Of a DNA stretch of 64,000 nucleotides, positions 45,815 to 54,708 are shown piece by piece. Position numbers and translations under genes: made by a program. The stretch is from Methylobacter sp. (lineage in GTDB: Bacteria > Pseudomonadota > Gammaproteobacteria > Methylococcales > Methylomonadaceae). Positions within the stretch are counted from its first letter, which is position 1. The number at the start of each line of letters is the position of its first letter. A model generated the notes under the pieces. That model saw nothing but the letters and a program-made list of their open reading frames with translations, was not told the DNA's origin and searched no databases. The stretch covers positions 1-64,000 of the forward strand of contig JAQUOU010000023.1 in the NCBI GenBank assembly GCA_028716975.1, read 5' to 3'.

Positions 45815-47818
45815 TTACGATAACATTGTTCTTAAGCTCGCCAGGCTCGCTTTGCCGCGTTCTTTTTTGACTTCCGGGTCCAGCTGCTTTTTGTTGACCC
45901 ATTCCAGGTCATCGGCAGGCAATTCATTTAAAAACCGGCTGGGTTCGCATTCGGATACCTCGCCATAGCGTTTGCGGTGCGTGCAATAGCTGAATGTGCA
46001 GGTGCGCTGGGCGCGCGTGATGCCGACATAGGCCAGACGCCGCTCTTCTTCTATGTTACCGGTTTCTATGCTGTTTTGATGCGGCAGAAGATTTTCCTCC
46101 ATGCCGATCAGGAAAACATGTGGAAATTCCAGTCCTTTTGCCGCGTGTAAAGTCATCAGGCTGACCTGGTCGCTGGCTTCTTCCTGCTGGTTCCTTTCCA
46201 GTACATCCATGAGCATGATTTTAGCGACAATTTCAGCCAAGGGTTTTTCGCCGTTAGTTTTCTTGCCGGCAATGCGTTTAAGCCAGTCGATCAGCTCCAT
46301 CACATTCTTCATTTTGCGCTCGGCGGATTCCTTGGTTTTGCTGTTTTCCCTTAGCCATTGTTGATAACCGATTTGCTCGATGACCTGTTCGATAACGCCA
46401 AAAGTATCGCCGCGCTCAATACGGTCTGCGGTATCGACTATCCAGCCGCTGAATTTTCCGAGACGATGAATTGATTTTTCCGAAAGTTTTTGGGTCAGCC
46501 CCAACTCGGTGCTGGCGGCAAACAGGCTGAGTTGCCGTTCATTGGCGTATGCGCCGAGCTTTTCCAGGGTGGTCGGGCCGATTTCCCGCTTCGGGGTATT
46601 AATAATGCGTAAAAATGCCGCGTCATCATCCTGATTAACAAATAAACGCAGATAGCCGAGGATGTCCTTGATTTCCGAATAGGCAAAAAACGACGTGCTG
46701 CCGCTGATAAAATACGGGATATTGTTTTCCCTTAAGCCCCGCTCGAACAAGCGGGACTGGTGGTTGCCACGATATAAGATTGCGTAATCCTGGTAACGGC
46801 TGCCGGTTTTGAATTTATGATGAATGATTTCGGATACGATTTGCTGAGCTTCAATCAGCTCATCTTTGTGGCTTAAAACCCGTAGCGGATCGCCGTAGCC
46901 CAGCTCACTCCACAGCCGTTTTTCAAAGGCGTGGGGATTGTTGGCAATGAGTTGGTTGGCAACTTTTAGTATGCGACCGGTGGAGCGATAATTCTGCTCC
47001 AGCTTGATGACTTGCAGGCGAGCGTAATCTTTTTGCAATTGCGCCAGGTTTTCCGGCTGCGCGCCGCGCCACGCATAAATGGACTGGTCATCATCGCCGA
47101 CCACGGTAAACCGGCCCAGGCTGCCGGCAATTAACCTGACCAGCTGGTATTGGGTGATATTGGTATCCTGATATTCATCCACCAGCAAATAGCGGATTTT
47201 GTTCCGCCATTTTTCCAGAATCGGAGGATGTTGTTGAAACAGCAACACGGGCAATAGAATCAAGTCGTCAAAATCGACGGCATTATAGGCTTTCAGGCTG
47301 CGGGTATAGTCCATGTAAAGATGCGCCGCCGGGTATTGCTCGGCTGCCGCTAGGGTCAAAGACTGTTCCGGCGTAACAAAAGCGTTTTTCCATTGCCCGA
47401 TTTGCCGGGCGTAGCCGTCAAGATTATCCATATCGCAATCCCTGGCGCCGTGACTGATCAAGTTGCGAAGCAGTGTGTGCTTGTCCTGCTCATCAAACAA
47501 GGTAATACCTGATTTATAGTTCAGCGTTTTATATTCCGCCCGCAGTATATCCAGCCCCAAGGCATGAAAGGTCGATACCCGCAAGCCGCGGCTTTGCTTG
47601 TCATTCAGCAGTTTGGCGACGCGGCTTTGCATTTCTCGAGCGGCTTTATTGGTAAAAGTCACGGCGGCAATATTGCGCGCCGATACGCCCTGTTTGACCA
47701 GATAGGCAATTTTTTCGGTAATAACCCGCGTCTTGCCGCTGCCAGCCCCGGCCAGCACCAGTAACGGATGATCAATCGCCTTAACGGCGGCTTGTTGTTG
47801 GGGATTTAATTTGGACAT
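45815..47818 (-). CDS. rep: ATP-dependent DNA helicase Rep
   Basis: The 667-residue UvrD-like superfamily 1 helicase has Walker A LAGAGSGKTRV (22-32), Walker B LLVDEYQDTN, VVGDDDQSIYAWRGA, and the C-terminal motifs VSLMTLHAAKGLEFPHVF and EERRLAYVGITRAQ. The length matches Rep (about 670) rather than UvrD (about 720). Rep unwinds DNA in the 3'-5' direction and clears proteins ahead of replication forks. It lies just upstream of tRNA-Arg on the same strand. Confidence 0.92.
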   Translation of the reverse strand: MSKLNPQQQAAVKAIDHPLLVLAGAGSGKTRVITEKIAYLVKQGVSARNIAAVTFTNKAAREMQSRVAKLLNDKQSRGLRVSTFHALGLDILRAEYKTLNYKSGITLFDEQDKHTLLRNLISHGARDCDMDNLDGYARQIGQWKNAFVTPEQSLTLAAAEQYPAAHLYMDYTRSLKAYNAVDFDDLILLPVLLFQQHPPILEKWRNKIRYLLVDEYQDTNITQYQLVRLIAGSLGRFTVVGDDDQSIYAWRGAQPENLAQLQKDYARLQVIKLEQNYRSTGRILKVANQLIANNPHAFEKRLWSELGYGDPLRVLSHKDELIEAQQIVSEIIHHKFKTGSRYQDYAILYRGNHQSRLFERGLRENNIPYFISGSTSFFAYSEIKDILGYLRLFVNQDDDAAFLRIINTPKREIGPTTLEKLGAYANERQLSLFAASTELGLTQKLSEKSIHRLGKFSGWIVDTADRIERGDTFGVIEQVIEQIGYQQWLRENSKTKESAERKMKNVMELIDWLKRIAGKKTNGEKPLAEIVAKIMLMDVLERNQQEEASDQVSLMTLHAAKGLEFPHVFLIGMEENLLPHQNSIETGNIEEERRLAYVGITRAQRTCTFSYCTHRKRYGEVSECEPSRFLNELPADDLEWVNKKQLDPEVKKERGKASLASLRTMLS

Positions 47819-48072
47819 TGATACGTTAGTAAATTGATAAGCTGATGCCGTAAGTAATTATAAGCGGCTTTCCCGTTTCCCCGAACTCCATAGAATTAAT
47901 GAAGAAAGTCCGGGGATGGAAACCCACGGTACGATATTCATTTGCCGCCTGACTTGATAGCTTTATTGGCCCACCTAAAAGTCCGTGGTTTTTTCGATAG
48001 CTATTAATACCCCCTGATGCTGCTTATTCCTTAAGTTAAAGTACCGGTAAATTATGGCCGTTATCCGTACAT

Positions 48073-48113
48073 GCCGCCAAGAGATTACTGGCGCTTTTTT
48101 TCGGCTTGGCGGC
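48073..48113. terminator. Hairpin candidate in the rep upstream gap
   Basis: GCCGCCAAG (48073-48081) pairs with CTTGGCGGC (48105-48113). The loop contains a T7 run, and the stem is followed by GCTTTTA on the plus strand and preceded by GTACAT. It lies just after the end of the SnoaL-like gene on the minus strand and may terminate it. The rest of 47819-48117 shows nothing else. Confidence 0.4.
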
Positions 48114-48117
48114 GCTT

Positions 48118-48642
48118 TTAAGCCGTATTGTTATTAAAGCTATTTGATCCGATCAGTTTCGGATCATGCATAAACTGCCCCAGCTTTTCCCGCGCCTTTT
48201 TCTTAACGATTACTTGGAGCAATGGCGTTAGCGCCAATAAAGCTTTAGGAAAACCAAACGCCATCTTGGCGAATTCGTATTCCGAAATACTGAAAAATTC
48301 GTCATGCTGCTCGATAATCCTTCCGTCCCTGCACGTAAAACGGGCTTTGATGAAATAATCCACCGGCTTTTGGTCTTCACCGTAAAGATATTTTACCCGG
48401 TATTTCGCCACGACGGCATCGCCGCTTTCCTCAAGAATATAAAATTCCGGAACCTCGATTGGCTTTTCCCTTGGCGGGTACTTTACGCAGAACCACTGCC
48501 ACATGGCCATGCCTTCATTGCTGCGAATATCGAAGGCCTAATCCGAAAACCGGACGTTATCATCGAGACAGCTTTGCATGCCCTGGTAATCATGCTTTTG
48601 ATAGCAGGATAAAAATTTTTCGACGATTTGTTGGTTTGACAT
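48118..48642 (-). pseudogene. SnoaL/NTF2-like protein interrupted by an in-frame TAG
   Basis: The start at 48642 has GGAGG five bases upstream and reads MSNQQIVEKFLSCYQKHDYQ, then LDDNVRFSD, before TAG at 48538-48540 (codon 35). The same frame continues for 139 codons as AFDIRSNEGMAMWQWFC and RVKYLYGEDQKPVDYFIKARF. This is a typical SnoaL-like/NTF2 fold protein of 174 residues. A single base change (for example from TTG) would explain the stop. An internal start at the second methionine could still express 130 residues, but would lack the first helix of the fold. Function of the family here is unknown. Confidence 0.75.
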
Positions 48643-48753
48643 ATTGACCTCCATTAGGGAAGAAATGTTTGTATAAGTCAAGAATACGGGATACACACTC
48701 CGTTCTGAGTGAGAAGAGAATCATGCACTGCAATGCTTTGCGCTAGGGTTTTT

Positions 48754-49599
48754 TTACATCTCAAGCGTTTGTAGCCTCTCCACAATTTCTTCGTACTTGC
48801 TAAGGTGAAAAGTTTCAAGATGCTTGCTATCCAAGCCAAAGTCGAGATTATGCCCGACTTCCTCGAAATGATCGAACGGCCAAGGCTCGCCGATACTTTC
48901 CCAGCCTTCGCGATAAGCGGAAGAAATCGCCACCATTCCATCGTTTGGCTCTTTATTTCCGGTTATTGTTTCGATATAGGCATGGGTTGGCAGCAGAAAT
49001 TTACAAGTTTTTGCAGATGGATTTTTGCGGCCCTGCCCGCCCACGCAGAAATACTTGACGGTTTTGTTATCCGGGTATTTCCCGTTGAAATCATTCATGC
49101 TCGACGTTGTTAAATCCTTCATTCCATCGGTGAGACCGAGTGCGTCAAGCTCCTCATAGACGCGCTTTTCGAACGCACCTACCAGCGTGCCAATCCATGG
49201 AATACCCGATTTGCCGTCTAAGGCTGAATAACACAAATCCGCCACCGGCGAGCCCCGATGCGGAGTGCCGATGGTCGTAAGAGAGCTCACGTAATCCGCA
49301 ATGCTATTTGCATTCGCTGACAGAAGATAACGGGCATCCAGCCCGCCCATGCTGTGAGCAATGATGTGAACTTTCTTATTTGGATCAAGGATTGGCTGAG
49401 TCCCGGATAGCGCCGCCATAATCTGTTCCTGCAACTGGCCGCCACGTTTTTCTATGCCCGCGACGGGGTCGACTTTCGTGACCAGGACATGCGCCCGAAA
49501 CTTGTCCTCCAGACGCCCCTTCACGCCGTTAAAGTATTCCACATTCAGAACCGGAACTTTTTTGAAACCGAGAATACCGTGAGCAAGAACAATATTCAT
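48754..49599 (-). CDS. Lipase/esterase of the alpha/beta-hydrolase fold
   Basis: The 281-residue protein opens VLAHGILGFKK (oxyanion-hole HG motif). It has the nucleophile elbow AHSMGGLDARYL with Ser83, a probable acid Asp220 (EPNDGMV) and a base His250 (EVGHNLDF). This matches bacterial triacylglycerol lipases such as the Burkholderia/Pseudomonas I.1-I.2 type without their signal peptide. No export signal is visible, so it would be cytoplasmic or secreted by a non-Sec route. The neighbours upstream are a membrane HExxH protein and a GVYG-repeat protein on the same strand. Their link is only positional. Confidence 0.82.
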   Translation of the reverse strand: MNIVLAHGILGFKKVPVLNVEYFNGVKGRLEDKFRAHVLVTKVDPVAGIEKRGGQLQEQIMAALSGTQPILDPNKKVHIIAHSMGGLDARYLLSANANSIADYVSSLTTIGTPHRGSPVADLCYSALDGKSGIPWIGTLVGAFEKRVYEELDALGLTDGMKDLTTSSMNDFNGKYPDNKTVKYFCVGGQGRKNPSAKTCKFLLPTHAYIETITGNKEPNDGMVAISSAYREGWESIGEPWPFDHFEEVGHNLDFGLDSKHLETFHLSKYEEIVERLQTLEM

Positions 49600-49753
49600 A
49601 ATTGGTACCTCTATAAGTTAAACAAGACAGGGCTGGCGCGCAATACGAAAACCATATCGACACTTGCTCGTTCGATACCTGTCATAACTCACCGATAATC
49701 CGGCTGCTGGCGTGTTGCATGAGAATGCTAATTCGCTCTGCGGTTCTGTCCGG

Positions 49754-51003
49754 CTATGCCTGGCCCAATAGAATGTTTTCCCCAATATAATGATCATTGT
49801 CTTCATCTGCGCTTTTACTAACGCGGTCGGGAAAGGGATCGGAATCCGTGTCCCTATTGAATTTCACCAAATACCAGTCCGCGGCAATATTAGCCTGCTG
49901 TTCCATGTTATAGCTATGCCAATCAGAACCTGATGTGTATTCATAGACTACAGCTTTTCCGTATAATACTTCTTTACCCCTTGTTCCAACTATATCGCAA
50001 ATGCGCGTTAGTGTTCGCTTATGTTGATATTGCCAAGCGTGTGTAAACTCGTGGATAAATATATGCCTGGTTACATTGTTTGTCAGAAGATTGCCGAAGT
50101 CTGGAAATATCCCGGATGATGCAGCGACTACACTCTGGCCGTCGAGATTGAAGAGTGTAAACGGACGTCCGTCGAGACCTTCAAGGTTGGTGATCATTAT
50201 GCTCTCGTAATCCAGAGTATCGGCGAAAACCTTTTTTAATTCCTCTTTCTCCTCCGAATGAAGGCTGCGGCGCTTGAAAAGAGCGGCAGACACAAGCGCG
50301 CCGCCTATGAACACCGGAATAAAAAACGCTGGTCCGGCGAGAAAGAACTGGCCTTCGGCGGCAATAAGTCCGATCAAACCAAGCTCACCGGGCAGACGGA
50401 TATCAGTGAGATCACCCAGTATGCTTGCTCCCCAGATTACCAAAGCCGCAGGCGCGCCAATAGCGGAAGCTCCCAGGATGAAAGTGAGTTTATCGAGCAA
50501 CAGGGATTCTGCCCACTCCACTAAATTATTATTCCACTCTCTGTTGACTTGCAGGCTTCCCGCCGAAAAATCCGCCCAGTTGTCCCTGAGCAATTCAGAA
50601 AAGCCTTGTTGCGAGTCATCAAACTCCCGAAATCCGGTAGCTTCAGGGTGAAAAAACGCATAGTCCGAGCCGCGAACCGTTCCATGACTGTAAAGAGCGA
50701 ATACGGCGCCGCTAATTGAACGGAGAAATATGCCAAGTCGGAACGAGTAATCCGGCGCACCACTATCATGCATGTGAACTTTCAACTCATAGGTACCATC
50801 TCCGCGAATAGTCAGCTCGACATTACCGCCCAAGGCTTCCGGATCCGGCGTTGTCACGCTGGCCTGAAAAGTTTTGACTGACAGTCGCCTGAGTAATTCG
50901 ATGACGGATACGGGGGCATGAAGCCATGCGCTCCGGCTAGCGCCCGAAGGCTGATCGGCCCGCTAGTCTCCTGGACTATGGGCAGTGCGCGAACAGTTTT
51001 CAT
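49754..51003 (-). pseudogene. Membrane-associated HExxH protein with an N-terminal frameshift
   Basis: The main frame (from about 50857) encodes a beta-rich N-part and two hydrophobic segments (about 123-150 and 158-195, counted from the methionine at 50857). A zinc-protease signature HEFTHAWQ follows (His269-Glu270-x-x-His273), then YNMEQQAN as the likely third-ligand region. The pattern recalls the HExxH/DUF4157-like families, but I do not recognise a named family. The natural start is probably the ATG at 51003 (AGGAG seven bases upstream; MKTVRALPIVQETSGPI). Loss of one base in the C5 tract at 50912-50916 breaks the frame before VSVIELLRRLSVKTFQAS. The main frame itself is intact. Confidence 0.6.
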
Positions 51004-51022
51004 ACTTGTCTCCTCTGATGTA

Positions 51023-51823
51023 TTATTGCAAAGCGATCAAGATAGGAATCAAACCCTGGCCTTCCTTTAATGGCCGCAATGCCTTGCCAATCATGGCTCC
51101 CAGGGCCTTCAGCGGATCATCTACCCTCATTGCATGCCCCGGAGCGGGAGAAGTGGTCAGCAAATCCCCCACTTCAATTGAACCATACCGGGCATCGACT
51201 TTGCAGTAGACTTTACCAAGCAATGCAATAGGCTGACGGCTGCTTTCTGACGGTTGCTCGTCCAGTACAATTCCCGGCTTATAATCACCTGCTCCGGAAA
51301 CGACACCCGCCACGCGTTTATCGTTGGCTTGATTACTCTGATGTAAGGCTCCTTTTTCGCCCACCACTATGACGGTTCCAGGCTCGATAAAATCGGCATC
51401 GCCTATGTCGAAATTTTCAGCACAGTCTGCATTTATCAAACGGATGTCACCGGTCACTTCCAGGTCACCTTCAATACGGCCTGCCAGTCCCCCGCTTTTC
51501 CCGGAGACCTCAAGGCCGCCTGTCAAGCGGACATCGCCGGTTACTTCAACGCCGCCTTTAAATTGCCCAGCAAGGCTTCCGTGCTCGCCATACACACCTA
51601 CCCAGTTTTCGCTGCGGCCAAATACGCCGCAGCCTCCTTTACTAAAGCCATAAACACCTGCTGCGTTTTTGTCTTCTGTTTTGCCCTTAATAGAGGCGCG
51701 TTCTTCCGGGACGGCGTAAGAGCTGCTTTCATCAGTAGGCCGTGGTCCAATAACTTCTCCGCTAGGAGAAACGGCGCCTTGCTTTGTGGATCCGCCAAGT
51801 TTGGATATATTTTTGTCTGACAT
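51023..51823 (-). CDS. GVYG/beta-repeat protein of unknown function
   Basis: The 266-residue protein contains short glycine-rich repeats (AGVYGFSKG, CGVFGRSEN, VGVYGEHGS). Tandem VTGDVRLTGGLEV-like beta units follow, resembling phage-tail or beta-helix adhesin stalks. A conserved-looking C-terminal domain (about 130-266) includes ENFDIGD, EPGTVIVVGE, KRVAGVVSG and LLTTSPAPGHAMR. The latter is similar to the C-terminal domains of tail-fibre-like proteins that may self-cleave or chaperone trimerisation. That comparison is tentative. No signal peptide. It starts 20 bases before the HExxH gene region and probably shares its transcript. No phage genes are nearby. Confidence 0.6.
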   Translation of the reverse strand: MSDKNISKLGGSTKQGAVSPSGEVIGPRPTDESSSYAVPEERASIKGKTEDKNAAGVYGFSKGGCGVFGRSENWVGVYGEHGSLAGQFKGGVEVTGDVRLTGGLEVSGKSGGLAGRIEGDLEVTGDIRLINADCAENFDIGDADFIEPGTVIVVGEKGALHQSNQANDKRVAGVVSGAGDYKPGIVLDEQPSESSRQPIALLGKVYCKVDARYGSIEVGDLLTTSPAPGHAMRVDDPLKALGAMIGKALRPLKEGQGLIPILIALQ

Positions 51824-51896
51824 ATAAATTACCCCATTATCAAGTTAATAAATTAGGGAGGCTAATAAGCATAGCCTCCGCCGCGACTGCACTAAC

Positions 51897-52412
51897 TCAA
51901 GAAATACCAATACGTACAATCACAAACGATCCCACCGTTTCGAGCGGCATACTGTCCAGATCAAGCCCAGGTCTTGCATCAGGGCCGCGTACTGCCCTTA
52001 CAGACCCACAGCCCTGTAAAACTCTTACAGCTTGATTAACAATCGGTTCTTCAGGAAATACCCAGCCTACCAGCGAGTAAATTGCACCCTTTGCGGCGCC
52101 TTCTGTGCCTGTGCCCATGGCATCAAAAGGAGCGGGAGCATGTCCAGAACCATTCATCCCTTTTACTGAAACACTCAGCTCTAATTCTGGGCTGAAGCGT
52201 AAAATTCCATTCAGCGAATACTGTCCTTTGCCTCTCACGTTTCCAAACGCCTGACCCCATATAAAATCGCCTTTCGCCCATTTTTTGGCAGTCACTGAAG
52301 CGCCAGGAGAAACGGAATTTTCCTCCACTGTGGGAAGCATCAGAAAGCTCTGATAGATATAGTCCTGGAACTCGAATAATGGAAACCATGATAAGTCTGC
52401 ATCAGTTGTCAT
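51897..52412 (-). CDS. Hypothetical protein
   Basis: I do not recognise this 171-residue protein. The ATG at 52412 is chosen because GGAG lies seven bases upstream. An upstream extension (to 52484) lacks support. The sequence has an aromatic-rich start (LSWFPLFEFQDYIYQSF), a beta-rich centre and a C-terminal GSFVIVRIGIS, with no signal peptide or membrane segment. It is first in the minus-strand run with the GVYG-repeat protein (73 bases away), the HExxH protein and the lipase. Confidence 0.5.
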   Translation of the reverse strand: MTTDADLSWFPLFEFQDYIYQSFLMLPTVEENSVSPGASVTAKKWAKGDFIWGQAFGNVRGKGQYSLNGILRFSPELELSVSVKGMNGSGHAPAPFDAMGTGTEGAAKGAIYSLVGWVFPEEPIVNQAVRVLQGCGSVRAVRGPDARPGLDLDSMPLETVGSFVIVRIGIS

Positions 52413-52806
52413 TGTTTTTCTCCAATAAATAAAAAACACCCATCGTCTGATTTTTGCTCTACCAGAGCCTTCAGGCTTTAGCACAACGAATCCGGACGCC
52501 TGCTCCTTTCAACTCCTGCACCTACGGCCTATATCACGCATTATTTTGCTGAATTTGCCCTAGCTTTCCAGCCCATGCCTGCCACTGAAGTCTTATGCGT
52601 CTTTCTTACCGGAACGGTATCTATAACTACGCATACTGTATGAGCCGGCAGTCGCTTCTGTGCTTTGCGGATCGGTCAACGTTTCATCTCCTCTTTTACA
52701 GATGATGAATTTCATCGACGGGGCTAGAATATGTGGAAGGGGCTTACAGATAGGTTACGGATTGGAAGATTTTTGCATGTGGTGAAAAATGGCAAGGAGA
52801 AGCCGA
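52413..52806. other. Intergenic region with a probable deletion junction
   Basis: No gene is supported in these 394 bases. The right end is where the STAND regulator is cut short, so a deletion or insertion junction probably lies near 52800-52830. I looked for insertion-sequence ends and found no clear inverted repeats. The left end should hold the promoter of the hypothetical gene at 52412. Confidence 0.35.
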
Positions 52807-54474
52807 TCAGGAAAAAGTTGGACGTAAAGGTGCTACCCTATAGCCGCCGAGAAGTACCGATAGCTCCTGGTCGCCGCTATTCAAAATAGCATTGGCGCGC
52901 TCGGCCCAGACCGGCACGAACCGGTGCTGAGGCTGCCGATGTAACAGGGCGCCCATCGCCCAGTAGGTGCGCAGTTCCACTGCCCGGGATGGAAATTCCG
53001 GATAGCGCGCCCGCAATTCTTCGAATTCGGCTATCCAGCGGTCAGCCGGCCGGAGATCCTGCCACTCGTAGAAAAAAGTATCCATGATTCCGGCCCATGC
53101 CGAATAGAGACCCTCCGCTTCGTCCTTTGAATTGAATCCAGCGTAGGCCTCCTCAAAATGAATGCGTGCATCCGCCGGATTAAAAGGCAGGCGCGCCATG
53201 CCTTGCCAATAATAAAGCCACGGTGATTGATTAAACAAGTCGGCCGGCAAACAGCTAAGCCATTGCTCCAGGGTTTGATGACGGCCTGCTGAAATCAGCG
53301 CCGGTGCTTCGCGCAAGGCCAACGCTGCAAGCCCCGGCCAGTCATTCACCGTCTGGTAAAGATTCACCGCCGCATCAACTTGACCAATATCCGCGGCGAG
53401 CAGTCCGGCGGCTCTGTGCTGCAGATTGCGCCATTCATCAGGAGGGATGATTGCAATTGCCCGGTTCAACAGAAAGGCCCGAAACAATGCATGGTATTCG
53501 TAGACGGGTTCGGTTTGCCCGCACTGGACTACAAAACAATTACGGCGCTGAAGATCGGCCAGCACAGCCGCTATCTCCTGGTCGCCGGTAAGTTGCGTTA
53601 CGTTAGGGATTGTCATCACCGGCAATAAAGCCGTGCGCAACAGCCCTTGCTGCACCGCTGGCGAAAAATGTCCGAAAAGTTCAGTGGCAAAGTAATCGAA
53701 AACCAATTGCTGGTTTTCGCCCAGCTCACGAGAACTCTCGCAGAGCTCCCGGTTGTTTGTGAGCAGGAACATGAAACCTGCTACCCAACCCTTGGATTGC
53801 ATATGCACACGAGTAATTTGCCCGGCATCAAGCGGAATGACGGTCTGTTGTTGCCGAGCCTCCGTGAGTACCTGAGCTTCATCCATAGTGAGGTTTAGTT
53901 CGCCGCCGCTCAATATTTCAAGCTCGCCATGCAGGCGCATTCTGGCAAAAGCCGGGGGCGGTTCCGTTCTGCTCAAAACCAGGGTACAGATTTCCGGCGG
54001 CAGACTCGAAGCCATTTCACGAATTACCTCATGGAGTGAAGCTTTGGCGTGTACCTGCTCATAATTATCCAGGACAATCATGGCAGGTAATTTGATGCTC
54101 TTGACAATGGCTTCGGCATACATGCGGGTAAATGTCGTAAGCCCGGGCATATATTCCGGTGTGAGCAACGGCAGCGCTTGACGGTGGCAGCGAGACGCAG
54201 TCTGCTGAATAGCTTGCCTCAAATAGTGAAAAAAGTTAGCAATATCGATATCGCTTGAATCCAATTGATACCAGATATAGTTAACATTGCGCTCGGCAAT
54301 GTATGTGCTTGAAAGTGTGGTTTTCCCCGAACCGGGGGGCCCGGAAATCCATATTACAGGGTTAATCCGCAGTTTATCCAGGCGCTCAAATAATCGGTAA
54401 CGGGAAATTGCAAGATTGGATCGAGGGCAGGTAGTCTTGGTTGAGGTTATGTTTTTTGCTTGCACCTTTTCCAT
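52807..54474 (-). pseudogene. C-terminally truncated MalT-like STAND ATPase regulator
   Basis: The 555 residues contain a STAND-type NTPase domain: Walker A WISGPPGSGKTT (43-53), Walker B MIVLDNYEQV and the sensor-like LVLSRTEPPP. A winged-helix and helical repeat region follows (WLYYWQGMARLPFNPADARIHFEEAY), as in MalT-like regulators. Such proteins normally continue to about 900-1000 residues with more repeats and a LuxR or BTAD-type DNA-binding end. Here the frame stops at GGYRVAPLRPTFS with no such domain, and no continuation is found downstream. The protein probably cannot regulate transcription, though the ATPase part is whole. Confidence 0.7.
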
Positions 54475-54595
54475 AGACGCTCTCCATATGTGTTGACATA
54501 AAAATGAACACTTTTTATTGTTTAAATTATTAATTCATGTTGAGGTCAAAAAAACCGCTTAAAATAATTTTACTCCTTAACAAAGAGGATGAAGT

Positions 54596-54691
54596 ATGAC
54601 GTTGGCAGCCGGTCAAATTGCAAATCATGATCTAACGACTATTTCTGTTTGCCGGCGTTTTAAATCGTATCATCTGATAAAAAGGTTTTGA
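54596..54691 (+). CDS. Possible 31-residue small protein
   Basis: A short frame starting MTLAAGQIANHDLTTISV is preceded by AGAGGA at a good distance (about 7 bases). It lies between two minus-strand genes and could be the start of a lost gene or a real small protein. Nothing in the sequence identifies a function. Confidence 0.25.
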   Translation: MTLAAGQIANHDLTTISVCRRFKSYHLIKRF

Positions 54692-54708
54692 ACTCTTTCT
54701 GTCGGAAC

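Noticed and set aside
51023-51823. A prophage, suggested by the tail-fibre-like repeat protein
   Set aside because: No capsid, terminase, integrase, lysis or other phage genes lie on either side.
52413-52806. An insertion sequence at the truncated STAND gene
   Set aside because: No transposase frame and no convincing terminal inverted repeats were found in the gap.
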